A stretch of DNA of 64,000 nucleotides from Chlorophyllum brunneum. Taxonomy: Eukaryota > Basidiomycota > Agaricomycetes > Agaricales > Agaricaceae. Location of the stretch: the NCBI GenBank assembly GCA_963576785.1, contig OY756151.1, positions 806,001 through 870,000 on the forward strand. The letters are read 5' to 3'. The position numbers were made by a program, and so were the translations under genes. Numbering within the stretch: the first letter of the stretch is position 1; each line of letters opens with the position of its first letter. Positions 11,959 to 23,024 of this stretch are shown one piece after another. The notes below the pieces were generated by a model. It searched no databases. It was not told where the DNA came from and worked only from the letters and a program-made list of their open reading frames with translations.

Positions 11959-13455
11959 GTTCGTTTCGCCCGCGAAGACACGCGAGGATCAAAAGAACCT
12001 TGCTTAGATAGAAAGGAGTGTGGTAGGAGCGGCGGGCTACTAGTGCAGAGGCGTCTGACTGGCTGATTGGTAGTCCTTGTATTGCGTCTGGTGTGACCTG
12101 GCCAGTGGAGATGTGAGCGCGTTGCTGCCGTGGAGAAATGACGTCGGTCGGCTTGCCGGCAATCAATCACCCGGTATAGGAGTTGCGAGCGATGTGTTTG
12201 CCAAGCGCTTTCGTAGTGGGCTGGAGACAGTGTGAGATTGGGCGTAGACCACGGTGGTTAAGCGCTAACTGTGGGCAGATCAAGCCAAGGAAAAGGCTAT
12301 CTGACGTGTTAGCAATGAGAAAAAGAGGTCATCGTTCAAGCGTTTGAATGTTGACTGGCACCGCTGGAGTCGAAAATCCTGTCGCCAACGGCTCAATACA
12401 AGCCTTAGCAGGATGCGCCACGCCCTCTCCAGAGTAGTACTGGAGGCAAATGAGTTCTGAAATTTTCGGGGTGTCGCCATCCTGGTTAACAATCTCTGCA
12501 TCTCACTGTTGTCAAATTCGTATAGCTCTTCTGAGGAGTGTGTAAACCAAACTCAGGTCCTCGTCCCTTCCTGGGCCGTACACGGACCCCAAACCTCCGT
12601 GAGCAATTCAGGAACTCCGAGGAAAGCCGTCTCTCCTGAACCCTCCCACATCTCTTCGGGCGAGAAGTCATGAAAGATCCACAATGTCTACCACACTCGT
12701 CATTCTGACTGTTCTCGTGAGATGACAAGACCCAAATATTTCCTCACAACACCCCACCTTCTGATCAGGCCGAAGGTCTATTAATATAAGTGATAGGTAC
12801 AGAACTAGCACAGAACATGTTAAGGGGCACGGAATTCATGAGGGAGTGAACCCACTTCTAGAAGCATGTCTTATTTAAACCCCTCCCGTCATGGCTGTAC
12901 CCCCAAAACCGCATTTCGCGTCTAGCTTCCCATCTAGCTTCCCAAGGGGTCAGTCAGCTGAGCTGCAAAGCGATATGACGCTCAGGTGTATGCCAGATTG
13001 CGGAATAGAGAATTAGGATTTGTCCAGGGATTTGGCATCTCGTGTACATGAGCCGGCTGGGTGGGTCACAGGCGCGTTTCCTATACAATGGTAACGAACG
13101 ACCATGCGAAGAGATAAAAGGACTTTTGTCAATGTGGAGTTCCGTTCACGCCGAGCACAGAAGATTCTGTACGATGGACAGGGGAAACCCGGCGGTCGAA
13201 TATATGTATTTCCAAGAGGGATGGGCCGAAAGCTGTCGGTGAGAGTCCAACCCAAGGGGGTCAGTGCTCAGAGGTATCCTGTGGGACGAAGATGAAGAGC
13301 TTCTCGTCCAAGGCTGTGCCCTCGCGCCGTGAATTGGAGCTCGGCATACCGAACCACAACTCTGGACAAATTCCGCGAGTGATACCAAGAGTCCCACCAT
13401 GAGCATATTTAACGCGTCTTGAAGAAATGGTGATAAAGTCCAAGAAAGCCGCAAA
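11959..13455. other. divergent intergenic region
   Basis: Separates the minus-strand NTF2-like gene from the plus-strand FAH-family gene, so it should hold both promoters. Minus-strand open frames at 12280-12728 are not recognisable. A short direct repeat (CTAGCTTCCCAT twice) sits near 12922-12945. Nothing else stands out. Confidence 0.5.
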
Positions 13456-14555
13456 ATGTGGTTCTCACCGTTACTTTTACTATTCCCTCTTGTCGTCAAC
13501 GCGCAGCGTTTTGTTCGGTTTATCTCAACCGATGGCAAAGAATACACTGGTGACGCGATTCTGCCATCGGATACTGTCGACGCGTCCAAGAGTACGAGCG
13601 CACATGTGATCACCGGCGATCTTCTTGGCGATTTCAAGATCACGAACCAAGTAAAGGTAAGCCAGCGATAATGGACCTTGTGTCGGGGCAGAATTTGATG
13701 CGTCTGCTATGTAGCCCATCAAAAAGTTGCTCTCGCCCTTCCCAAGCGAGAGAGTCAGGACAGTACGCTGTGTCGGCTTCAACTACGCGGCGCACGATCA
13801 AGAGGTAAGAGATCCTGTCGTAGAATGTTTAGTATCGTACTAAGGTGATGCCAAAGACGAACATTACCATTCCCGATTTCCCCATCCTCTTCTACAAGCC
13901 TTTCACTGCTCTCAACACCCCCAGCGATGATATCCCCATTACACCAGGATACCAGACCCAGGGAGACTTCCTTTCAACTATGGACTACGAGACTGAGTTG
14001 GTCGTCATCATGAAGAAGAAGGCATTCAACATCTCCGAGGACGAGGCTCTTGATCACGTTTTGGGATATAGCGTCGGGCATGACGTGTCCCACCGTGGCT
14101 GGCAGATCGACCGAGGTGGAGAGCCCGAACCCCAGTTCTCAATGGGCAAGGGTGCTGACGGTTGGGCACCGTGGGGTCCCGCCATCGTTTCCACCAACGT
14201 GATCAAGGACCCGCAGACGCTCCACATTTGGACCAAGGTTAACGGCGAGATGAAGCAGAACGATACGACTGCCAACATGATTTTCGGAGTCAAGCAAATT
14301 GTATCCTTCTTCTCCATGGGTATTACTCTGATGCCTGGCGATGTCATATTCACTGGAACGTAAGTGGTCTGCAATTGGATATGCATGGTCATGTTTATGA
14401 CGAATTTTATGACTTGCAGTCCCGCTGGCGTCAATCTCGGGAAGGCGGACCCCATCTGGTTGGTGGATGGCGATATTGTGGAAGTTGGGTTGGAGAACGT
14501 CGGCACTTGCACGAACAAGATTACCTACGTGAATCTTACGGATACCTCACACTGA
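13456..14555 (+). CDS. fumarylacetoacetate hydrolase (FAH) family protein, secretory
   Basis: 313 aa in four exons (13456-13656, 13715-13804, 13845-14359, 14420-14555). The FAH fold is clear: RCVGFNYAAHDQE, ITPGYQTQGDFLSTMDYETE with the metal-binding acidic ExE-type segment (MDYETELVV), VLGYSVGHDVSHRGWQ, and the terminal PGDVIFTGTPAGV. Members cleave or decarboxylate beta-diketo acids such as acylpyruvates or catechol-pathway products. Unusually, the FAH N-terminus (FVRFISTDGKEYTGDAI) is preceded by a typical signal peptide, MWFSPLLLLFPLVVNA. I infer entry into the secretory pathway. The second intron is only 40 nt. A cytosolic form starting downstream is not suggested by any early Met. Confidence 0.9.
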
Positions 14556-17500
14556 ACGTTGTAGTAGTAGATACTTACCGTGAAGAATTCATGCTCTCGC
14601 AAATGGCCTGGCTTTGGATGGGGTGTCATAAACATGCAGCAACTTGTAGCAGGCGTATATGATGGTGTCTCGGCCACACGGATATGTGCTATGTCGAGGA
14701 ACCAATAGCGGCTACGGTAGCTAAGAGCAGAGGATGATGTGGTTCGGATTTGAGAGGCAGTTGCGGTCCGTGCAATGCGACTAGTCACGCGGCCCTCGCT
14801 CGATCTGATGTGTTCCGCACTGCTTGCCTCTTACCTCTGCATCCCTCGATTCGTCTTCATCAGCCGACACCGGTATTGGAAAGGGGCCCTTCTTCTATCA
14901 ATGGCTCGTTGTTGGAACACCACCCAGCTCTGGCAGGACAGAACTTGGCTGTTTAGCCCCAGGTCCATGAAATCATTTTCTACGCTCATAGGATGTAAGT
15001 ATATGTAGGGTGTGTTTTTCATGAGAGAAATTTCATCTCACCGCACAGAGACGACAATTGAGACGTGGAATTCAGTTTGTCGACCAGAACCTGAAAGAAG
15101 AGACTTTGACGCGTCGTATTGCCTGTGCCAATTTCAGAAGAATCAGAAGGTGCATTATGGATTGCTGAACCTCCCACCACTTTCGATGCACCAATCCGTC
15201 ACTCAGCTCGGTCGCTTGGACCCCACCGAAATATTGCTGTCAGATGTTTTTACCAGCTTCACTCAGGGACTCTGGGCTTACTGGCCTCCCTCCCCTTGTC
15301 CCCACTGATGCAAGGACAGTGGCTTCATTCTCCAAGAAGGTGTCACCTAGGCCGCCGATCACGTCGTGACAGCTCCGGGCTCGGACATTCCCCGGGTCAA
15401 CCACTTGGACTACATGGAGCTTCCGTGGGGTGGATCCGTTCCAGACGTCGCAAATCGCCTGTGCAGTCAGCAGAAACTCAGGCCAACAATGACAAAGACT
15501 AGCCTGTGGTGTGAGGAGTTCGTTCTTCTCGACGCGTCACAGGCGATTGGTCAAACTGGGCAATCCTCAACGTGTGGACCACCACATAGCTGTCACTCCT
15601 CGAAGTCTCCTGAATCAGCGTCCTGGTCTATTCCTTGCGACGGGTCACGACTCACAGGCGCGTAAGCGACCGGACTTCTGGTGATTTAGGTCGTTTGAAT
15701 GGCTCTGTAGACCTCATGAGGATGAGATATCTCCGAGCTGGAATAGCCTTTTACTCACTAAGGATTCTGTGGGACGAGGCATGCTTTCATCTCGCTGCGT
15801 TTACCAGGTCGGGCTTTTTGAAACGGGGTTGGTGCCCCTCTCAAGAGCGCATGATTCGTCGGGAGGATGTGAACGCCGACCAACAATGCCTCAGCCTCCA
15901 TCAGGGTATTTGTAACATCTGTAGAGTGTGGAATAATTTGCCGTGGAAAGATGGGACGTGTCTATGTGACAACTACGGAAAGGCATTCTTTTCCATTCGT
16001 GTAATGTTGTGGCCGCGTCCAACTGGCTACGGAAACCTCGTATAAAATTTGCCTATCTGCGTCCATGGTGGCACTGCTAAATTAACGAATTTGGTATTTT
16101 GGACATCTCCCAGAACACGACACTTACCTGGGCAAGGCCGGTTCTACCTAAAAACTATTTTCTGGACACCCTACTATCCAGCGGCTCTACTCCTGTGCAA
16201 TTCGTCCTTGCACGGGACATATCTTTTTCCGGTGGCGCCAAAAGTCTGTGTGCTACATTTCATTGGATCCGAATGTTCCGAAATTTCGACAAAGCTGCTC
16301 ACCTTCAAGGGCAGGAAGTTCTTCGACTAATACAGGTACCATTTACTTGACTGGCGACCTGTATTGTGGCTCCGAGAGCTGTGTGGTCGGTGGAATGTTT
16401 GGAGATGTTGGCGGAGGTCACGAGATTCCCAACTTTTTAAGTCTGACCACACACGAGTTTTGTGGTTCATTTCTTTACTTTACTTTCTTTTCTTCTGCCA
16501 TACTATGCACGCACTTCAGCAGGTCATTACGAGGAATCCTAGTAGCTCAGTCGATTCCACCAGACCCCGGAGACATCTGCCTCCTCTTACCGAGGACAGA
16601 TACAATCCAGAGTCTTCCTCTCTGGCTGTCTCCGCAACCGCCACTCAGCCGTGGGTTTGTTTTTCTTTTCTACAGGTGGATGGTCTTTACTTACTCCAAG
16701 GTTCTAGGTCGTTTCCGGAGGAGCCCAAACACGAGTCCAGTTTCCGTCGCCGTATCAGGAGTTTCTTCTCGTCATTGGGAAAACTCTTCCGATGTTGAGG
16801 GCCCCAGTCAGGCCTGCCGAGCATGGTAATTCCGTTCTTCGGTGCATCCCAACTACACACTCAGTGACTCTGCTCTCCCTCCAGGCCTTCGGAGATATCA
16901 TCCTATCCACTTCATAGTTCACATTCTTTCGTCCTGTCGTTTCATCGATGGTTATTACGCTTTTTGCTCCTCCCCCAGCCCCATAAGCAGGTACTAAGTA
17001 CACACAGCCGGGGATGTGCGGATCATGCGATGTCATTTGTTGGTGATGTTCTAGACCATATTGTGCCCAGCAGACACTGAGGCCCTTTCGGACATTGGCA
17101 CCCTGAAACTGAAAATCGAGTGGATTCAACGTTGCATTAGGCGAATAGCGGTGTTCAAATCCATCCTGGACGACAGCGTTTTCTTACCCTGATAGAGTAA
17201 GGGCAAACTCGAACGATTGTTCTGGACCACCATAAGTAGGTAGGCGAAAGAAAGCATCTCCAGTCGGCTAAGCCGGCTATCAAAACTTTTCAATACCAAC
17301 TCTTCGACGTACGTAAACAAGGTAACTTGATGTTATCACTGGCCCGGCGCTGTGGTATTCACACAATATTCGCTCGCTAGCCACAGTACCTACGTGCAGC
17401 AGTGGCCCAGAACATCCATTCGCCGGCATATTTCAGAGTCCAAAGACCATACAGTATGCCCACGGAGATAAAAGCCATCTACTCCCAAGCCCAAGAGAAG

Positions 17501-17999
17501 GCCAAAGCAATGCAATGCGCAATTCGGTCACGAAAATTAGACCAAAAGATAATGGGGCCAAGGACTGGTTGGCTGGTCAAGACGAAGACGCGTACTATCC
17601 AGAATCAGGGACGAAATGATTCTAAGATTGTGGAAAAGTCCCTACTCTTCGTTACTAGCTTGTGCTGACCAGGGAGTCAAATTCGAAGGAACGAGTATTG
17701 GTGTTTTTCTGGCTAACCGAAAAAATGGTTGTGGTTACGAACTACTGGTGACTACCGGTTAGCTGAATGTGGTATGGATACCGAATAGCGGAGAACGTGG
17801 TCGATTTTTCGATCAAGACTTTCAGGGTCCTTCTACAAGTTGTTCCTGTATTACGAATAGAATGATGCTTCTGATGACGTCTAGATGAGATTTCTGCGAC
17901 CGCTGTGTTGTTGGGGCTCCTGGACGTTACCCTTTTGTATGGATTCTATCACACTATGCTATCTCGTGCTCGGCCAAAAGCTAAAGAGAACAAATATAG
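14556..17999. other. gene-sparse region, no supportable gene
   Basis: About 3.4 kb with many overlapping short open frames on both strands (for example 15119-15502 plus, 16248-16829 plus, 16755-17129 minus). The minus frame at 16755-17129 reads smoothly (including HIPGCVYLVPAYGAGGGAKS) and could be a piece of a real or decayed gene. I found neither a start nor splice partners. No transposase or reverse transcriptase motif was seen. Confidence 0.4.
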
Positions 18000-18486
18000 T
18001 CAGGGGCTCCGCTCTGTATCAGAGAAAAGAGCACCAACCATGTTGGGTATTCCATCCGAAATGGGATAGTTGTGCTTGCAATTTGGGCAGACCATTGCAC
18101 CTTCGATAATATGTAGCTGATGGCTAGGTCATTATGATGGTCCGTAGGGGAGTGGCAGGGAATGCGCACTTCAAAGAGGACGTGATGAAGATTCTGTAGA
18201 AATTCATCATCAACCATCTCGGGCTGATCTTGGGGTAGGGAGGTATCGCCGAGCTATTTCAGTGACATGAGTACACGTCGTACAAGAAAGAGTACTATTC
18301 GACCTCTCGTGCCGTCTTCACGAGTGCGTCCCATTCGATTTTGGACAGTAATGATCGAGTGAAATCGGGATTAAATTCTGCCTCTCTAATTTCGAGCTGG
18401 ACGTTCTGGAATATGAGTGGAAAATTGTTTGTGTTGCAATCTTTTGCGTGGCAGGCGAGGAGATTGTGGGTTACTAGTCGGACCAT
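18000..18486 (-). CDS. TRM112: multifunctional methyltransferase subunit TRM112
   Basis: Small zinc-binding activator that partners several methyltransferases (tRNA, rRNA and eRF1 modification). Three exons (18486-18304, 18253-18170, 18116-18000) give 127 aa, normal for the family. The start MVRLVTHNLLACHAKDC and the block REAEFNPDF, KIEWDALVKTARE are family hallmarks. They are followed by LGDTSLPQDQPEMVDDEFL and the C-terminal zinc/partner segment GAMVCPNCKHNYPISDGIPN. Fungal TRM112 has one Cys cluster split between the N-terminal and C-terminal parts, as seen here. It is divergent from RRP45, with 141 bp between the start codons. Confidence 0.95.
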
Positions 18487-18627
18487 TCTGTGCCGTACGG
18501 TGTCTATGAGATTGTAGACTGGCCATCAAATTGTAAGATTTCGTTCAGTGATGTTTGATCAACCGATCACGTGACCTAATCAAGTTTAGTTTGGACGACT
18601 TTTCGGCGTCTTGTAAGAAATACAGAA
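18487..18627. promoter_or_regulatory. shared divergent promoter of TRM112 and RRP45
   Basis: Only 141 bp separate the two start codons. The interval contains a perfect palindrome TCACGTGA at 18567-18574, an E-box of the type bound by basic helix-loop-helix factors such as Cbf1 in yeast. Joint regulation of two RNA/translation genes is inferred from the layout. Confidence 0.5.
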
Positions 18628-19702
18628 ATGCGTCCGCCCTCCCCTTCAATTCCTGAAAAAGAGTTTCTCTATGCCTCTCTCAAAGAAAGCCTACGTCTCG
18701 ACGGCCGTTCCTTGCTTGAGCAGCGAAAGGCAGAAATCAGATTTGGGCCAGAACTGGGATACGTAGAATGCAGCTTGGGAAAGACAAGGTGCGACAATGC
18801 CGGCGTTTGAGGTGACCTTATTGAATTACGCCCTTCTAGGGTTATCGCTCAAATTGATGCAAAAATGGTCAAACCTCCTCCCGAAAGACCGTTCGAAGGC
18901 ACCATCTCACTCCATTCCGAAATATCACCTATGGCGTCGAGCGAGTACGAGACTGGACGGTAGGTACGTGTTCTCGTCGTGCGCTACGGCTTTTTGATCG
19001 GTTTGACCGAACATTATTATGTTAGAGCAGCGTCTGAAGAGGAAGTGACGATTACCAGAATGTTGGATAAAGTACTGCGAAGAAGTGATGCCATCGACAA
19101 AGAATCTCTTTGTATCCTGGCTGGTCAAAGGGTAAGGTTTCCAACGTCTACCCCTCATACTTGATATTCATCCTCATCTAGGTCTGGCATCTGCGACTAA
19201 CGCTCCACTTTCTATCCGATGCCGGTAATATGCTGGATTGTGCTTGTCTTGCCGGTATTGTCGCTCTTCGACATTTCCGTAGACCAGAAGTCGAGGTTAT
19301 TGGGGATGAAGTCATCGTTGTACGCCATTCACTTGGGATTTCTTTACTACAAAGATACTGACTTCGGTCACTTAGCACCCCCCTACCGAACGGGCCCCAG
19401 TTCCACTCGCAATTCATCACACACCGTTTTGCTTTACCTTCGCTTTCTTCCCGGACGCAGATATTTCCCCTGTCCTTGATCCTTCTCAACTGGAACAACG
19501 CTTGAGTGCTGGTCTCTTTTCTGTTGCGCTCAATGCACAAAGAGAGATTTGTGTTCTCCAAAAGCTTGGCGGCGTTCCCCTCCCCAATGAAGAGATCCTT
19601 AGGCTCGTGAATACTAGTGTTGAAAAGGCTAAAGAGCTCCACGAGTTTGTCGAGGCTCGCCTAACAGAAGACTGGATGAACAGGACTGTAGAAGTCCGCT
19701 GA
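18628..19702 (+). CDS. RRP45: exosome complex component RRP45
   Basis: RNase PH-fold subunit of the nuclear and cytoplasmic RNA exosome ring (EXOSC9 in animals). Five exons (18628-18788, 18840-18959, 19026-19131, 19182-19319, 19376-19702) give 283 aa. Diagnostic segments in order are LRLDGRSLLEQRKAEIRFG, YVECSLGKTRVIAQIDAKMV, ITRMLDKVLRRSDAIDKESL, CILAGQRVWHLRLTLHFL, DAGNMLDCACLAGIVALRHF and RRPEVEVIGDEVIVHPPTER. Eukaryotic RRP45 is catalytically inactive and serves as a structural ring subunit. The C-terminus ends shortly after the core and has no long acidic tail of the kind seen in animals. Confidence 0.95.
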
Positions 19703-21287
19703 AATCACCACCAAGCTTGTTTTGTAGTTGGTTACAGGTTGACAATCGAGTCGGTAATCCGATGAGGAGACGGAAGCTATGAGCACGACCCTCCTCTCAA
19801 GCGCGGCAAATGGCGGTTATTCTCGCAGTCGTCAATTCATTCCCCCTTCAATTTTCACTAACGATTGGCAGCAGAACACCGACACCATCTACACCATCTC
19901 CCACTCATCTCTCTTATCAATCCCGATAACTTGACTTATGCACCTCTCTTATCTACTCTCTTGTGAACGTTCGGTTCAAACTTCCCTAAGCTCCAGCGAG
20001 GCCAGTCTTCAGCTGAGTCAGGCCTTCAACATTTTCAGAGGGTAATGATCAACATTCCAAGTATTAGGGCTTTTACGGGCCATGATAGAAGTGTTCGGAG
20101 ATAGTGAAGGCTGGTCGTGTATGAACCGTTGGGTGAAATGGAGCAGCCAATGACCCCCCACCTTGGGTAGTTGTTTCCCATTCTGGCGGTGTAACTCAAC
20201 CCGGCCTGGAGCAACTAGGAGAACCATGTCCAACAAATGAGGGTGGTGACGTTGTGTCGCGCATGTACTTCTCCGCCCATCCGCTCGTTCCTTACCTCAC
20301 CGCGGACCGCGAATGCAATACTTTGGAATGAACCAAGGAAAGCCAAGGGTAACACTCCGCGCGCCATCATCTTTTCTTTCGCCTCTGGAGCAAACCACCG
20401 GAACTACGCCCTCATGCCCATTGGCCTCCAAATCCTTAAACGTGATAAGCCTGAAGAACATTTGAGAACCGGAAAAAATAGACTCCACAGACGAAAGCAT
20501 CATCTCTCGACTGTGCGACACAAAAGGCGGAAGTCATGCACCTCAGAGTGACGAGTGCCTTAATATTTCCCGTACCCGCTCATTTTCCTTTGACGAAGGG
20601 CGGTTTGGTCGGCTGCGGATCCAACGATCGATGGTACAATGTTCAGCTTACCCAATGGTCCATCAAAAATAAGTGCCGTTTCGCTCGGCCCCCATGTCTA
20701 TACCTGTCGCTTTCGACGGCCTCAAGCCGGAGCTTGAACTGGAGGCAGAATCAAGCTCACAGGTCGGAATGGTTACTAGTACTGGGTCGATTACTCCACT
20801 CAATTTTATGTCCTGGAGCCTTTGCCAGGCCATCCAACACACCTTAAGGAACCTCTTGATGTCATGTTCCATTCAAGCCCTTTTGGATCCATCTGATTGA
20901 CCGGTTATGACGCAAAGCACCCGGCAGCTTGGGTGAAAGGCTTACCACCGCCTTGGATCACCAATTCCTAAGGTCGTAAACCCTCCGCGCGAACGATGTT
21001 CATCTATGCAAATTTTCCTCTAGGAGGGATCACAGTGGGAGGATCAGGCACAAGGGAATTGCTGGTCTCTGCCAGGAACGTAACGTTGCACTGCTGCATC
21101 TGTAGCTCTTGCCTCGAAAGTAACAGGCGGATCAGACCTGACATTGTTTGCCGCCGAGTCTCCTTGCGAATCGTTCCTCCATCACCAGGCCCTTGGATTG
21201 CAAACAAAAAAAGTCTTGGTGACACTACTATTTAAGCAGGCTTTTGAGTTTTCCGCCTCCACTCCTGCCCATTTCTTTCTCCCCCCT
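19703..21287. other. intergenic, no supportable gene
   Basis: Between RRP45 and the AA9 gene. Short open frames (20237-20551 plus, 20663-20872 minus, 20673-20900 plus) overlap in opposite directions and match nothing I know. The last 100-200 bases before 21288 are presumably the AA9 promoter and 5' leader. Confidence 0.5.
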
Positions 21288-22236
21288 ATGAAAATTTCCA
21301 CCTTCTTCGGGCTTGTCTTCATCGCTCAGATTGCTTCCGCGCATTGTACTGACTATCTACTGTTTGACCAAATCACACTCGCTCACGAGGTATTTTTCTA
21401 GATATATTCAGGACGTTGATCGCGGGTTCCAAAGCGTCTACACAGGCTGTGCGACAACCCAAGGATAACTCTCCCATCCATAACTACGTATCTGGCACTG
21501 ATATAATTTGCAACGTTAATCCATCTAAGGCTGGAGAGACCATTCAAATCGCTGCTGGTAGCAAGATAGGCTTCCAGCTTGACACTGCCATTTACCACAA
21601 AGGTCCCGCTGCCATGTACCTTGGCAAGGCGCCGGGAAAGGCAGCAGACTGGGATGGAAGTGGTCAGAGGTGGTTCAAGGTACATCATACATGCTCACGT
21701 ATATATATCTGGTCAGTCAAATGGTAACCTACTACCCGGCAGATTGCCGAATGGGGTGCTACGTTCAACCCGTTTTCTTTCACCTCCCTGAATCAAAAGA
21801 CGCTCACGACCACGATCCCCAGAAACACACCTTCGGGAGAGGTGAATAATTTGCATACTTCAATGCGAAACATAAGGCCTAACTAAGATTCACTTCTGCA
21901 GTACCTTGTTCGCATTGAACAAATGGGCTTGCATCAGCCCGGTACACCTGAAATTTTCGCATCATGCGCCCAGATCCGGGTCATTCATGGTGGATCTGGA
22001 AAGCCTCCAAAGGTTTCCATCCCAGGATACATTCCCCAGGGCGGCATGTCTCGTCTGCCACTTTTCGGTATAACATGAACTAAGGCCTGATCTCATTGTG
22101 TAGACCACAGCGTAAACCTTGATATCTACTGGCCCGTTCCCACAGCCTATATTGTGAGTCTTCCCCGCTAAAACCGGGAATACGGGGAACTGACCTCTAT
22201 TTTAAGGTTCCTGGTCCCGCTGTTTGGAGAGGCTGA
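21288..22236 (+). CDS. AA9 lytic polysaccharide monooxygenase, variant copper site
   Basis: Secreted copper enzyme that oxidatively cleaves cellulose and related beta-glucans. Six exons (21288-21345, 21402-21679, 21743-21841, 21902-22067, 22104-22153, 22207-22236) give 226 aa, a catalytic domain with no CBM. The signal peptide MKISTFFGLVFIAQIASA is followed directly by His1 (HYIFRTLIAGS), the first ligand of the histidine brace. The second His is in IYHKGPAAMYLGKAP. The end is the typical SIPGY...YIVPGPAV. The usual Gln-x-Tyr before SCAQ is here EIFASCAQ, so the second-sphere Gln is Glu and the axial Tyr is Phe. The second-sphere His (MGLHQPG) is kept. The fourth intron is only 36 nt. The family call is secure; activity and substrate are not. 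Confidence 0.93.
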
Positions 22237-23024
22237 GCCGATTTCATTGGATGTGCTCTCTATTGTCTTTATTATATAACACTGCGTCTTGTTTAGGGAA
22301 AGCGAAATCTATTGCTGACGGACGTTCATCGGTTTGCCCGACGTGTCGAATCAGTTGATTCAAGGCCTTGCTTTTGGCTTGGAGAATCCGAGCAGAATCC
22401 CTCCAAGGAGATGGAAGACCCGGAGGGACACAACCCGGCCGACGTTGGATTTCCATTCTCTCATCAGAATCTGGTTCTGCACCAACGCCCCTCCCTCTAC
22501 CTACACCCTAAACGGAAGTCTGGCTGGATGTCCCATCTTCTTGCCAACTCCGAAGCTTGAAGGCCTGGTCGAGGGATGATAGGCGGTCATGTGACTTTAT
22601 TGCTCTGCCGAAAACGCATTTGCCTCATGTACATCGCATGTTGGGGTCAGACATTCCTCGAGGACATGAAACGCAGAATTATTTATAGTGATGTGGATAT
22701 TAGACGCTTACGCGGCCACGCATACGCAAGGCATCCATGTGTTCTCCCGACTTGTCCTGCGGGGTTTGATAAAGGGACGTGAGGTATCTTTCTCCCCGCT
22801 CACCTTTCTTCGTTCGGAATATCGCTTCAAGCATTTTCCCGCATTCTTTGTTTTTTTATTGGTATGTTCTCGCATTATCTTGACGTCAATCAGTAAAAAC
22901 TTATTGACTTCAACCCACTATTCAACTATTAGTCGCCCGAGAACCTCTTGTTCTCTCTTGTATTGTTTTTGTTTTTGTATCGGCCATCGTATCGACTGTT
23001 GTGGGCAGCCCTGGGTGTTATAAA
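22237..23024. other. intergenic
   Basis: Terminator of the AA9 gene and leader of the coiled-coil gene. Open frames at 22244-22579 run on both strands with no recognisable content. The stretch just before 23025 is T- and C-rich, as is common in fungal 5' leaders. Confidence 0.5.

Noticed and set aside
16755..17129. Minus-strand 124-codon frame with HIPGCVYLVPAYGAGGG
   Set aside because: Reads protein-like, but has no start, no upstream exon and no family I know; noted in the sparse-region entry instead of as a gene.
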